From AG2 sp036493735 (GTDB lineage Bacteria; Gemmatimonadota; Gemmatimonadetes; Gemmatimonadales; Gemmatimonadaceae): a DNA stretch of 64,000 nt. The notes below the pieces were generated by a model. That model made no database searches, was not told the origin of the DNA, and saw nothing but the letters and a program-made list of their open reading frames with translations. Positions 46,673-56,331 of this stretch are shown here, piece by piece. Position 1 is the stretch's first letter; the number at the start of each line of letters is the position of its first letter. The translations under genes and the position numbers were made by a program. The stretch lies in contig DASXPH010000141.1 in the NCBI GenBank assembly GCA_036493735.1, positions 62,001-126,000 on the forward strand. The letters run 5' to 3'.

Positions 46673-48196
46673 TCAAAGGAACGCGCGAACCGCGTCGATC
46701 GTGTCCGCCTCGCTCGCGGGTTTGTCCGGGCGATACCCTTTGATTCGCGCGAAGCGGAGGGTGACGCCGCCGGAGTATTGGGAGCTCCGTTGCACTTCGT
46801 TGAACGCGACCTCCACGACCAGCTCCGGCCTAACGAATACGACATGCCCCTCGCGGTGCGTCTCGCGAGCGAGAAGCTCCCTCGTCTGCCAATCGAGTAT
46901 CTCGTCGGTCATGCCCTTGAATGTCTTGCCGAGCATGATGAAGTGGCCCGAAGCCGGGTCCCGCGCGCCGAGGTGGAGGTTGCTCAGCCAGCCCTTGCGA
47001 CGGCCGGAGCCCCACTCGGCCGCAAGCACGACGAGGTCGAGGGTGCGCGGCGTCTTCACCTTGAGCCATGCCGAGCCGCGCCGGCCAGCGGCGTAGGGCG
47101 CGGAGGGCAGCTTCGCCATCACACCCTCGTGGCCGCGAGCGACAGCGTCCTCGGCGAACTGGCGTGCGTCGTCGACGTCGCTCGTCGTTAGGCGCGGCAC
47201 GCGGAAGGTGCTCGGCACGATCGCGTCGAGCCGCGCCAGTCGCGCCGTGAGCGGCTCGTCGAGCAGGTCGTCTCCGTCCACACGCAGGACATCGAAGAAG
47301 AACGGCGTCACTGGCATGGTGGAGCGAAGCGCTTCGACATCGAGGCGTCGCCCGACCCGGCGCATCGTATCCTGAAACGCCATCGGCTTGCCGCTGTCCA
47401 GGAGCGCGATCACTTCGCCGTCGAGAATGATCTCGCGCGCGGGCAACGCGCGAACGGCCTCGACGACCTCCGGGATCGCGGCGGTGACGTCGTTGAGGCT
47501 GCGCGTGTAGATGGCGACGCGATCGTCCTGTCGATGCACCTGGACGCGGGCGCCGTCGAGCTTCCACTCCAGCACCGCGGTGCCGAGCGTGGCGAGCGCT
47601 TCGGCGACGTTCGGCGCCGAGTCGGCGAGCATCGGTTGCACGGGCCGGAAGAGCTGCAGCGAATAACGAGTGAGGGCTGCGTCGCCATCGGTGAGCAGCC
47701 CCTCCGCGACGCTGCCGAGGTCTCCCGCCAGCATGACGGCGCGCCGCACCTGGTCGGCGGGTATGGCGGCAGCGCGAGCGACCGCCTCGGTGAGCACGCC
47801 GTCGAGAGCGCCCTGACGCACCTCGCCAATCGCCAGCGCCCCGAGGAAGCTCTGCTCGTCGGCCGTGCTCCGGGCGAGTAGCTCGGAAAGGAGACGTTTC
47901 CGCTCGGCGGCGGAGCGCTTGCCACGCATTGCCTGGAGCTCGGTGAAGGCGCGATCGACCTCGGCCAGATCGAGCGCTGGCTCGGTGGCGGCGGCGACCG
48001 GACGTGCCTCGGCGACGCTGGCCCAGCCCACGCCGAGCTTTCCCTGACGCGGCCAGCCGGTGAGGAAGCCGACCGCGATGGGGATCTCGTTAGGTGCGAG
48101 GCGCTTGAGGAGCGCGGCGAGGAGAGCGATCTTCTCCAGGCGGCTGTTCGTATCGGCGACGAGCTTCGACGTCAGAACCAGATCATTGAGCTTCAT
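46673..48196 (-). CDS. ATP-dependent DNA ligase
   Basis: 507-aa single-subunit ATP-dependent DNA ligase. N-terminal DNA-binding domain (LVLTSKLVADTNSRLEKIA), nucleotidyltransferase domain with the adenylated Lys in EWKLDGARVQVH (KxDG), VILDGEVIAL-type motif III, SAWLKVKTP motif V, and a C-terminal OB fold. It is of the archaeal/LigC-like type and additional to the NAD-dependent ligase bacteria need. Start ATG 48196 matches the family N-terminus and lies 3 bp from the start of the divergent SGNH gene. Likely a repair ligase. Confidence 0.9.
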   Translation of the reverse strand: MKLNDLVLTSKLVADTNSRLEKIALLAALLKRLAPNEIPIAVGFLTGWPRQGKLGVGWASVAEARPVAAATEPALDLAEVDRAFTELQAMRGKRSAAERKRLLSELLARSTADEQSFLGALAIGEVRQGALDGVLTEAVARAAAIPADQVRRAVMLAGDLGSVAEGLLTDGDAALTRYSLQLFRPVQPMLADSAPNVAEALATLGTAVLEWKLDGARVQVHRQDDRVAIYTRSLNDVTAAIPEVVEAVRALPAREIILDGEVIALLDSGKPMAFQDTMRRVGRRLDVEALRSTMPVTPFFFDVLRVDGDDLLDEPLTARLARLDAIVPSTFRVPRLTTSDVDDARQFAEDAVARGHEGVMAKLPSAPYAAGRRGSAWLKVKTPRTLDLVVLAAEWGSGRRKGWLSNLHLGARDPASGHFIMLGKTFKGMTDEILDWQTRELLARETHREGHVVFVRPELVVEVAFNEVQRSSQYSGGVTLRFARIKGYRPDKPASEADTIDAVRAFL

Positions 48197-48199
48197 GCC

Positions 48200-48883
48200 A
48201 TGAAACGATTCACTCTTCTGCTGCTTGCCCTGCCTCTGCCGGTTGCTGCGCAAAGTACCACGGATTGGCCGAACCTGGCGAAGTACCGGGATTCGAATGC
48301 GGTGCTGGCTGCCGCGAGTCCGGGTGAGAATCGCGTCGTCTTCATGGGCAATTCTATTACCGAGGGCTGGAAGAAGTACTGGGCTTCGGAATTTCCGGGG
48401 AAGCCGTACGTCAACCGGGGCATCAGCGGCCAGACGACGCCGCAGATGCTCGTTCGCTTTCGTCAGGACGTGATCGCCCTCCGCCCGAAAGCCGTCGTGA
48501 TCCTCGCCGGGACGAACGACATTGCTGGCAACACGGGGCCGAGTACCCTCGAGATGATCGAGGACAACCTGGCGGGCATGGCCGACCTCGCGCGCGTGAA
48601 TGGTATTCGGGTCGTCCTCTGCTCGGTGCTGCCGGTGTACGATTATCCCTGGCGACCGGGCCTGCAGCCTGCGCCGAAGATCGTCGCGCTCAACGCGTGG
48701 ATGAAGCACTACGCCGACAGCACGGGAAGCGTCTACGTCGACTACCACAGCGCGATGCGTGACGACCGTCAGGGCATGCGCCCCGAGCTCGCGTCCGACG
48801 GCGTGCACCCTAACGAGGAGGGCTACAAGATCATGGTGCCGCTGGTCGAGGCCGGCATCGCTTCTGCGTTGCGTGGTCCGTGA
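48200..48883 (+). CDS. Secreted SGNH/GDSL hydrolase
   Basis: 227 aa. Signal peptide FTLLLLALPLPVAAQ, then the four SGNH blocks: FMGNSITEG (Ser nucleophile), GISGQTT (Gly), LAGTNDIAG (Asn) and DGVHPNEEGY (Asp/His). Likely acetylxylan or other carbohydrate esterase, or lysophospholipase, in the periplasm. Start codon 3 bp from the divergent DNA ligase start, so its ribosome site would lie inside that gene. Confidence 0.88.
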   Translation: MKRFTLLLLALPLPVAAQSTTDWPNLAKYRDSNAVLAAASPGENRVVFMGNSITEGWKKYWASEFPGKPYVNRGISGQTTPQMLVRFRQDVIALRPKAVVILAGTNDIAGNTGPSTLEMIEDNLAGMADLARVNGIRVVLCSVLPVYDYPWRPGLQPAPKIVALNAWMKHYADSTGSVYVDYHSAMRDDRQGMRPELASDGVHPNEEGYKIMVPLVEAGIASALRGP

Positions 48884-48909
48884 TGGCCATCAAGTCTGGG
48901 CGCACCCGT

Positions 48910-49647
48910 TCAGTCGGCGGCATTTGCGGAAGCATCGGCGATGATCTCCCGTACCGCAGATTCGTGAATCACCGTTGCCGGCCAGTCGGGATCGTATCGG
49001 TCGGCGGCGAGCATGCGCTGCAGCGTAACGCGCTTCGACGCGCCCCACACGACCATGATCGATTCGTGCGCCCGCGCGATCGTGTCGATGCCCACCGTCA
49101 CGCCGTGTCGCGGTACGTTCTCGAGCGTCCCGAAGCTCGGGAATGTCTGCAGGTTGTCGCGGCGAGTCGCTTCAGAGAGAGGCACGACTCGCGTGCGGCT
49201 TTCGCGTGAACTGCCTGTGGAGTTGAACGCGACGTGTCCGTCGCTAGCCCCCGACGCCAGGAGGAACAGATCGATGCCGCCGGCGTCGGCGATCTTGCGA
49301 TCATACGCGGCGGGATCGGCAGGGTCGGGAAACCAGGTGTCCCCCACCTGAAATTGAAAATGGCGCTGGACAAAGGAGTGACACGACCACGCCTCGCGCT
49401 CACTCGCCCAGCGCAAACCTGACGCGCCAGGTACGAGGTACTCGTCCATCATAACGAAGATCACGTTCGACAGATCGGCGCCTGCCAGCGCGTCGTAGAT
49501 GGGGCGGGGCGTCCGCCCCGTGGGACAGCCGAGAAGGAATGGCTTGCGGCCGCGGCGGATCCGCTCGAGGAGCTCGCCCGCGAGCTGGGAACCTAACGAT
49601 TCCGGTGTGTCGAAGACGCGGAGTGGCGTTACTCGGGTCGCTTCCAT
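48910..49647 (-). CDS. Glucosamine-6-phosphate deaminase-like protein
   Basis: 245-aa NagB/6-phosphogluconolactonase-like Rossmann protein. VMMDEYLVPG supplies the first catalytic Asp, SDGHVAFNSTGSS the Asp-Gly-His motif. The Glu that follows Asn in NagB (FNEPxSS) is Ser here, and GxGxDG reads ASGASDG, so substrate or activity may differ. Start ATG 49647 overlaps the Gfo/Idh/MocA gene by 19 nt; the longer frame is a shadow. With two dehydrogenases upstream it belongs to a sugar or aminosugar catabolic unit. Confidence 0.8.
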   Translation of the reverse strand: MEATRVTPLRVFDTPESLGSQLAGELLERIRRGRKPFLLGCPTGRTPRPIYDALAGADLSNVIFVMMDEYLVPGASGLRWASEREAWSCHSFVQRHFQFQVGDTWFPDPADPAAYDRKIADAGGIDLFLLASGASDGHVAFNSTGSSRESRTRVVPLSEATRRDNLQTFPSFGTLENVPRHGVTVGIDTIARAHESIMVVWGASKRVTLQRMLAADRYDPDWPATVIHESAVREIIADASANAAD

Positions 49648-50717
49648 AAATCGATTGGCCTGGCCACCCCCTTGGGAGAGAAGGGCAGCGCAACCTTGGC
49701 TCCTCGTCCCGCCGACGCGTATGCGGCGTAGAGAACCTCCTGAACGACGCGGCCGGTCTCGCCGTCGGCGATGGGCGTCTCCTTCCCCCGCACACAGCGC
49801 GCGAAATGCCGCATCTCCTGCGGAAAGCCGTAATTCCAATGCTCCTCGAACACGGGAAATGTCCACCCGCGCGTCGTCGACGCCTTCTCGACCGCGTAGC
49901 CGAAGCCAACTTCGGAGTACGTTGGAAGCGCATTCCCCATCAACATGTCGGCGTACGTCTGCCCCTTTTCGCCAAAGACTTCTATGGAGTCGTCCATGCC
50001 GCCGGGGCGATTCCAGCTGTTCTCGACGACGCCAACGGCGCCACCCTCGAATTCAATGATCGTGATCGCCTCGTCGTCCCCCTCCGTTCGGTTCCGGTGC
50101 ACCTGCGTCCACATCTGCGAGTACACGCTCTTCACCCTCGGCTTACCGAGGAACCACCAGCAGAACGCGATGCCGTGGCAGCCGAGGTCCATGAGCGCGC
50201 CGCCGCCTGACTGCTTGACGTCCCAGAACCAATCAGCGTGCGGGCCATTGTGCTTCTCGCCCTGCTTCACCAGATGGATTCGACCGAAGGCGCCTTCGTC
50301 GGCCATCTGTTTCGCCTTGACATACTTCGGCGCGAAGAAGAGCTCTTCGGCGTACATGAGAAGGACGCCCGCCTTGTGGCAAGCGTCGATCATTTCGTCG
50401 GCTTCCTCGAGCGTCACGCAGAGCGGCTTCTCGCAGACGACGTGCTTGCCGGCGCGCGCGGCATCGACCGTCATCCGGGCATGGACATAGTTCGGCGCGG
50501 AAATGTGAATCATCTCGACGCGCGGATCGCGAAGCATTTCCCGGTAATCGAGATAGCAGCCGGGAATGCCATGACGCTTGGCGAAGGACTCGGCGTTTCC
50601 GGGCGTTGGCGATGCGACGGCAACGACCTCCGCTTCGTCTGGAAGCATCTTGACAGAGTGCGCGATGCAGTCGGCCTGGAAACGAGAGCCGACGATACCT
50701 ATTCCGACTTTCGACAT
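49629..50717 (-). CDS. Gfo/Idh/MocA-family oxidoreductase (cytoplasmic)
   Basis: 362-aa NAD-dependent sugar dehydrogenase. Rossmann start VGIGIVGSRFQADCIAHS; VVCEKPLCVTLEEADEM holds the conserved catalytic Lys of the EKP motif; GALMDLGCHGIAFCWWFLG carries the Asp/His of the C-domain. No signal peptide. Oxidises or epimerises a sugar or cyclitol. Overlaps the NagB-like gene. The Tat-type paralogue at 50812 lies 94 nt upstream. Confidence 0.87.
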   Translation of the reverse strand: MSKVGIGIVGSRFQADCIAHSVKMLPDEAEVVAVASPTPGNAESFAKRHGIPGCYLDYREMLRDPRVEMIHISAPNYVHARMTVDAARAGKHVVCEKPLCVTLEEADEMIDACHKAGVLLMYAEELFFAPKYVKAKQMADEGAFGRIHLVKQGEKHNGPHADWFWDVKQSGGGALMDLGCHGIAFCWWFLGKPRVKSVYSQMWTQVHRNRTEGDDEAITIIEFEGGAVGVVENSWNRPGGMDDSIEVFGEKGQTYADMLMGNALPTYSEVGFGYAVEKASTTRGWTFPVFEEHWNYGFPQEMRHFARCVRGKETPIADGETGRVVQEVLYAAYASAGRGAKVALPFSPKGVARPIDLWKRPE

Positions 50718-50811
50718 GGCGCAGAAGATATTCGGCCGTGTCTCACGCGAAAGAGGGGTACACGAACGGCTTCGCGACGACGCGACGCCGTTCGTCGTTA
50801 CCTCCCCACGC

Positions 50812-52161
50812 TCACCGACTCGCTGCTCTGGTGACGGAGCCGTAATCGCCTAACGCGACGGATGTCCGCTTGAAGTACGAATCGTTCGCCATGTGACACG
50901 CCAACGCGGCGTTATGACCGAACACGACGTCCTCGACGACCGGCCGCCGATTGCGCACGGCTTCGAAATAATTCCACAGATGCGGGCGTGTGTCGTCGTA
51001 ATCGGGGCCGCTGAACGAGATTGCCTCCGGCATGGGCGCCTGACCGATCTTCGGATCGTTCTCCTCGTGCCATTTCTTGAAGTACGCGTCTCGCAAGGCA
51101 CGCGGGAAGCTGTATGCGTAGTAGCTCGGGGAGTCGTCCTTGCCGCTCTGCGGCGTGAACGTGATCGAGGAGCCGGTGACCTCGAGCAATCCCTTGGTGC
51201 CCTGAATGCGATAGGTCTCCGGCATCGACGTCGCCAGGTTCAGTCGCATGCCGACGGGCAGGTCACCGTAGTAATAGAGTACCGAGTGGACGTCGGGCAT
51301 GTCGCGTCCGTCCTTCCAGCGACGAATGCTACCGACGGCCATCGCCTGACTCGGCGGCTGGTTCATACCCGTCATGAACATCATCCCGCTCACGAGGTGC
51401 ACAAGCAGATCGCCGGCGACGCCCGTGCCGTAATTCCTCCAGCAGCGCCAACGCGCAAAGATGAGCGGATTGAATGGAATCTTCGGCGTTACGGTACCCT
51501 GCCAGGTATCCCAATCCAAATTGGCGGGGGAGAGATCGGGCGGAGGGGGATACTCCCACGCGCCAGTCGGATCGTTGCGCCCCAGCCATCCTTCGATGAG
51601 CGTCAACTCACCGACCATGCCGCTCGCGATCATCTCCTTCGCCTTCGCGCAGATCTGCGAGCTCACCCGCTGCGACCCAATCTGCACGATGCGGCCACTC
51701 TTCTTCGCGGCGTCCACCATGGCGACGCCATCGGCGGGGCTGTGGGACATCGGCTTCTCGCAGTAGATGTCCTTGCCGGCGCTCACGGCATCGACGACGA
51801 CGTAGCGGTGCCAGTGGTCTGGAACGGCGGCGACGATACAATCGATGTCCTTGTTGTCGAGCAGCTCGCGATAGCGACGCGTCACCGGCAAGTCCGGCCT
51901 AACGATTTCGCGCGCCAGGGTGTGCCGCCCGTCGTACAGATCGGCCGCGGCGGCGCACTCCACACCATCGAGACCGATCGATGTCGCAAGCAGGCCATTG
52001 CCCTGCATCCCGACGCCGATCATCCCGAAACGGACCTTTCCGTTAGGCGACTGCAACCGACTCAGCGCAGAATATGGAAACACGGGCTTGACGAGCGACG
52101 CCCCCGCGACAGCCGCGGTGACGCCCAGAAACTCTCGGCGGGAGACTTTATCAGTGCTCAT
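50812..52161 (-). CDS. Tat-exported Gfo/Idh/MocA-family oxidoreductase
   Basis: 449 aa. N-terminal twin-arginine signal SRREFLGVTAAVAGASLV. Rossmann region GMIGVGMQGNGLLATS, EKP motif IYCEKPMSHSPADG, C-domain GDLLVHLVSGM. Exported folded with its cofactor, as for the family members of planctomycetes and related bacteria. Together with the cytoplasmic paralogue and NagB-like enzyme it suggests periplasmic modification of a sugar before uptake (inference). Confidence 0.87.
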   Translation of the reverse strand: MSTDKVSRREFLGVTAAVAGASLVKPVFPYSALSRLQSPNGKVRFGMIGVGMQGNGLLATSIGLDGVECAAAADLYDGRHTLAREIVRPDLPVTRRYRELLDNKDIDCIVAAVPDHWHRYVVVDAVSAGKDIYCEKPMSHSPADGVAMVDAAKKSGRIVQIGSQRVSSQICAKAKEMIASGMVGELTLIEGWLGRNDPTGAWEYPPPPDLSPANLDWDTWQGTVTPKIPFNPLIFARWRCWRNYGTGVAGDLLVHLVSGMMFMTGMNQPPSQAMAVGSIRRWKDGRDMPDVHSVLYYYGDLPVGMRLNLATSMPETYRIQGTKGLLEVTGSSITFTPQSGKDDSPSYYAYSFPRALRDAYFKKWHEENDPKIGQAPMPEAISFSGPDYDDTRPHLWNYFEAVRNRRPVVEDVVFGHNAALACHMANDSYFKRTSVALGDYGSVTRAASR

Positions 52162-52238
52162 TTCGGCTCCACGGTTAGGGGCTCTCTTCCGAGAGGGATT
52201 CTCCCACCGTGCCGACCCCGCGTCAATAGCCGCGTGCG

Positions 52239-52610
52239 CTAGGACGGTGTCTTCGTGAGCGTGAAATTGCGTGTCGAGCCGTTATACACGATCAGGTCGA
52301 CCTTCATATGCACGCCCGTCACAACGCCAGTGAAGTCGAGGCGGCCAAGCTTGAAATGCAGACGGTTGCCGGAAAGTGAACCATCCTCCATCTCACCCAT
52401 GAGCGTCCCATCCGAGTAGACCCTTCCAGCAAAGCTGGAATCGGTGATGGCAAAGACCAGCGCGAGCCTTGGTTGACTGTTGTCGAGGGTGAGAACGCCC
52501 GTCCACTCGCCGTTGAGCGCGGTCGGGGGCACGGGCTGTTGAGCGCGCACCGCCGGCGGGATTGTGGAGGCCAGTGCGACAACGAGCGCTATTCGGACGA
52601 TCGACTTCAT
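52239..52610 (-). CDS. Small secreted hypothetical protein
   Basis: 123 aa with signal peptide (ALVVALASTIPPAVRAQ). Beta-strand-rich mature region: LNGEWTGVLTLDNSQPRLAL, then RLHFKLGRLDFTG, like a small lipocalin-type barrel. Unknown function. Lies 24 nt downstream of the large receptor gene, so it may be transcribed with it. Confidence 0.7.
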   Translation of the reverse strand: MKSIVRIALVVALASTIPPAVRAQQPVPPTALNGEWTGVLTLDNSQPRLALVFAITDSSFAGRVYSDGTLMGEMEDGSLSGNRLHFKLGRLDFTGVVTGVHMKVDLIVYNGSTRNFTLTKTPS

Positions 52611-52634
52611 GGTTGCCCCGAGTTGAAGAAACGC

Positions 52635-55600
52635 TCAACCGCCGCGCGGCGACAAGCGAATGTGAACCCGGTCGTGGGCACGGAAGAGCATGCCCGACCA
52701 CCCCGTGAGCATCGCTGTCTGGGCAGACGCAAGGACTGCCTCGAGGTTCTTCTGCACATCGAGGCGCGTCAGCTCCCACGCGTCGTCGATGGTTTGATCC
52801 GTGCGGCGGCTGACGGCGTCCACCGCGTACGTATCCGGCAGCCCGGCGAGATACGATGCGAGACTCGACCACATCGCGTCGACGCGCGCGCGATACGCGC
52901 TCTGCACCGCTTGCAGCTGACTCACCTCGCCCGGCGAGAGGAGCAGTGAATCGCTCTGCTGTAGCAGCTCGGCGTACGGATCGGGCACGGTACGTTGATA
53001 ACGACGGAAGAAATCGGTCGCCGTCAGCTTCTGGCCGCCCCGTCCGGCGCGGCCGGGGCGCAACCAGCGATCGAGCTGCTGATCGGACACTGGCCGTGCG
53101 AGATCGAGCTGTACGTCGAGCGTCAGCCGGAACGGTGCGCGCAGCGTGCCGATCGACGGCGCGCTCGTGCCGAACCGCGGATTCACGGCGTACAGGAAGC
53201 GGGGCGCCGTTGGATCGTAGCCGCGGACCGTGTACAACGTCGGATCCGGCGTGGCCGGCGCGCCCCAGCCCTGCAGATTCTCGGAGCCGTGGATGAGCTG
53301 ATCCAGTCCCCCGAGTGGGTTCGCGAGGTTGACGGTGACATCCATGCGCGGCGTATGGAGAAGCTGTCCACTGACGCGCACGCCGATGTTGAGCGATTCC
53401 GTCCACGGTCCTTGACAGCTGTTGCGCGATGCCGGGTGCCCGAGCTGTACTTCGAGACAGTCGCGCACGTTGCGGGGTGCATTAGCGAGCAGCGACCGCA
53501 TGCCATTCCCGAGCGAGGTATCAGTCGTCGCGCCGGGCGCGAAGATGAACGCTCGGTCGTTAGGCAAGCCGTCGCCGTTGACGTCTCCGGCGATTTGGGG
53601 CGTGAAGGGGAGGCCCGACTGGGCGCGCCCGGAAAAGAAAGTGAGAAGGCGACCGTCGCCGAGTGGACGGAACACGCCCTGGACGACGAACATATGCCGG
53701 GCATCGAGATCGCCGCGCGCCCACTCGCGAACGCTCGGATCGCCGAACGCCCCACCGTCGAAGCCGCGCTGCTGGGCGCGAATGTCCGACAACGTGTACC
53801 CGAGAACGAAGTCGCCAAAATAGCGCTGCAGCCCGCCCGGAATCCGAGGACGGAGCGAGAAGATGGCCTGCTCACTCACCGACTGAAGATCGGAGACAAC
53901 GTCCACGACGCGACCAAAGCCCGGCGCCAGGCGCGCGAACGTTGGTGAGAGCTGACCGCTAGAGGCTATGATGGACGATCCAGGCACGAATACCGCTCGA
54001 CGTTCGTTAGGCAGAGTGAACACCGGCACGGCGCCAAAGTTGCGATCGTACGTGCCCGGCTGATCGAGATTCAACGAGCCGACGAGGTCTATCGAGTAGA
54101 CATTCCGCAGAAGGCTCGATTGGTAGCCGACATTGCCGCGCCAGCTGCGCGCCGACTGAAACGAACGGTCGACGTATTGTACGGTGGGAGACGCGTCCAC
54201 GAACACGCTGCTCGAGCCGACGCACTGCGTTGGGATCGCCGAGGGGTCGGTTGCGAAGTCGCCCCAATCGGGCGACGGCACGGCACTCCCGATGCACGTG
54301 ATGCGTGAGACACCGCTGGGCAATCCAGTTGTCGATGATGGAACGCTCAACAATGAGGCATCGGTGATGTTGCGAAACTGGCCGATGCCGGCACGAGCGA
54401 TTCGGCCCTTGCCGTCCTGCCAGTTGATCCCGAGGCGAGGACTGACCGCGATCGCGCTGGGCGCATGGTCGTTGTGGATGTCCAGCGCCGAGACCAATGC
54501 CGGATTCAATGTCGGCCGCGACGTGAACGCGTTTCCCTCGGCGCGTAACCCATAGATCACCTGCCACTGCGGGTTCACACGCCAGACGTCGCCCGCGGCG
54601 ATGAAGGCGTTCCACTCCCCGCCGCTGATCGATGGTGCCGACAGCGTTCGCGTGAACGACGCCGCTTGATTTGCCGCGAGATCGCCAAGCGAGTTGAAGG
54701 TGAAAGTGCCAAACCGATTCGACGCGAGGTCCTGCGAGAATGTGTCGTAGCGCAAATCAGCGGAGATCTTGACGCGATGCGTCACCGCGCCGGGTGGATA
54801 CAGCTGCAGATTCGATAGCGTCTCCCACCGAAAACTGCGCTGCACGGTCGACAGTCCCGAGTTGCCGCCGAACTGCAGCGTCGAAACTGCCGGATCGGCG
54901 TCGGAGAAGGTCGACGCGACGAGAACGTGGCCGTCCGGCAGGGCGAGATAGGGGTCGCTCATCGAGCGAAGGGCGGTTATTCCGGAGCGCAGGTCAGTGA
55001 GGAAGCCGTGCTGTGAAAGATTGCTGAACATCGCGGTCAGCGCGCCAACGTCCTGGGCCGAGGTCCCACCGTGTCCCGGCGTCGCGGTGGGCGCGAACCC
55101 GACAGCCTCGCCGCGATGCCACTTGCCGTAGGCCTGAAGTCCGTAGGTCGTCGGATTGGCCGACATCGTGAGCCAGTCGAATGGCGCGTGGTCCACCCGG
55201 CCGATGAAGGAGAAGCTCTCGTCGATCGCTCCCGGCGGCAGCGAACCTGACGATAAGGGAACGCCCGCGGTGCCGAGCAGCGAGAGCAGGCGCGTCGCCG
55301 AGTCGGCGGCGACGCCGGCATGCTGGAGGAGATCGCGTCCCGCGTCGACGACGGTGGCCGAGAGACTCGAGGCGCGTCGGCCCCCTTGCATGCCATAATT
55401 GTACGCCCAGCGGTCATCGACGAGCTGGCCGTTTCCGCCGAGACTCCCATTGAAGTTGGTGAATTGCTGACCCAGTCGCGCCGACACGGGGTCGTTGTAC
55501 TGCAGCGAGGGCGCATCGATGGAGAGATGGCCGCTGCGCGACGTGAACTGATCGCCAACCGCGAGATCGGCGGCCGTGATCGCGCCGCTATACCAGCCGA

Positions 55601-56267
55601 TGGAAGGATCGTAAGATGACGCCTGGACACGAAGCCTCGTTATGGCGTCACGGGGCACATCGGTACCGGCGAATGCGAGACCACCCATGGTGATCGTGTT
55701 CTGCGTCGACGGCAGGCCCGCGACGGAGATGCCTGCCGGAGTCACGGCGATGCCCGGCATGAGACCAGCGATAGCCGTGAAGTCGCCGGCCTGATCGGGG
55801 GCGAGTCGGCGCGCCGCATTCTGAGCGAAGGCGCTCCCGCCCACGGACGCGGCGTCGAAGGAAGCGGGATCCCGATCAGGCACTGGACGTGTCGCACGCG
55901 ACACGACGGCGGCAAGCCGCTGCACCGACGGCGTGAGCTTGACGTCCGCGAAGATGGTGTCGGACGCGCCGCGAACGAGGTGCGCGCTGTACGCCTTGAA
56001 GCCCGGCGCGGTAACGGTGAGTGCGTAGTCGCCCGTGCCGATGGAAAAATCCACGAGAAACATGCCGGCACGGTCGGTCGTTGTCGTGCGCGGCGTAGCG
56101 TCGCTGGTGCGCGTGACGACGACATCGGCGGCGCGAACGGGCGCGCCACTGTCGGTGAGCACGCGGCCGTGAACGATCTCGCGCCGCGGCGGCTGCTCCT
56201 GTGACCTCGCCACGTTAGGCAGTAGAGCGGCGAGGAGCACGGCGGCGGCGGTGGTGAGCATTCGCAT
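52635..56267 (-). CDS. TonB-dependent receptor-like protein with regulatory-like domain
   Basis: 1210 aa. Signal peptide MRMLTTAAAVLLAALLPN, then a carboxypeptidase-regulatory-like domain (HGRVLTDSGAPVRAADVVV), a plug-like region (DFTAIAGLMPGIAVTP) and a very large barrel to the end. ATG 56267 with GAGAG 4 nt upstream is preferred over 56300. No STN signalling domain is visible. It comes after sigma factor, membrane protein and Spy-like genes on the same strand, which may control it. Ligand unknown; one of a paralogous pair with the 841-aa receptor. Confidence 0.8.
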   Translation of the reverse strand: MRMLTTAAAVLLAALLPNVARSQEQPPRREIVHGRVLTDSGAPVRAADVVVTRTSDATPRTTTTDRAGMFLVDFSIGTGDYALTVTAPGFKAYSAHLVRGASDTIFADVKLTPSVQRLAAVVSRATRPVPDRDPASFDAASVGGSAFAQNAARRLAPDQAGDFTAIAGLMPGIAVTPAGISVAGLPSTQNTITMGGLAFAGTDVPRDAITRLRVQASSYDPSIGWYSGAITAADLAVGDQFTSRSGHLSIDAPSLQYNDPVSARLGQQFTNFNGSLGGNGQLVDDRWAYNYGMQGGRRASSLSATVVDAGRDLLQHAGVAADSATRLLSLLGTAGVPLSSGSLPPGAIDESFSFIGRVDHAPFDWLTMSANPTTYGLQAYGKWHRGEAVGFAPTATPGHGGTSAQDVGALTAMFSNLSQHGFLTDLRSGITALRSMSDPYLALPDGHVLVASTFSDADPAVSTLQFGGNSGLSTVQRSFRWETLSNLQLYPPGAVTHRVKISADLRYDTFSQDLASNRFGTFTFNSLGDLAANQAASFTRTLSAPSISGGEWNAFIAAGDVWRVNPQWQVIYGLRAEGNAFTSRPTLNPALVSALDIHNDHAPSAIAVSPRLGINWQDGKGRIARAGIGQFRNITDASLLSVPSSTTGLPSGVSRITCIGSAVPSPDWGDFATDPSAIPTQCVGSSSVFVDASPTVQYVDRSFQSARSWRGNVGYQSSLLRNVYSIDLVGSLNLDQPGTYDRNFGAVPVFTLPNERRAVFVPGSSIIASSGQLSPTFARLAPGFGRVVDVVSDLQSVSEQAIFSLRPRIPGGLQRYFGDFVLGYTLSDIRAQQRGFDGGAFGDPSVREWARGDLDARHMFVVQGVFRPLGDGRLLTFFSGRAQSGLPFTPQIAGDVNGDGLPNDRAFIFAPGATTDTSLGNGMRSLLANAPRNVRDCLEVQLGHPASRNSCQGPWTESLNIGVRVSGQLLHTPRMDVTVNLANPLGGLDQLIHGSENLQGWGAPATPDPTLYTVRGYDPTAPRFLYAVNPRFGTSAPSIGTLRAPFRLTLDVQLDLARPVSDQQLDRWLRPGRAGRGGQKLTATDFFRRYQRTVPDPYAELLQQSDSLLLSPGEVSQLQAVQSAYRARVDAMWSSLASYLAGLPDTYAVDAVSRRTDQTIDDAWELTRLDVQKNLEAVLASAQTAMLTGWSGMLFRAHDRVHIRLSPRGG

Positions 56268-56331
56268 GATCTCTCGTGGCAGCATTCCTGCCCGAGACAC
56301 ACGAAGCTGCTCCAGTGTTAGCGACGTCGCG

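Noticed and set aside
50893..52242. 449-aa open frame on the plus strand
   Set aside because: It is the antisense shadow of the Tat-exported Gfo/Idh/MocA gene and has no recognisable protein features.
52393..53406. 337-aa minus-strand frame overlapping the receptor 3' end
   Set aside because: Arg-rich, crosses the end of the receptor and the start of the next gene, with no motif.
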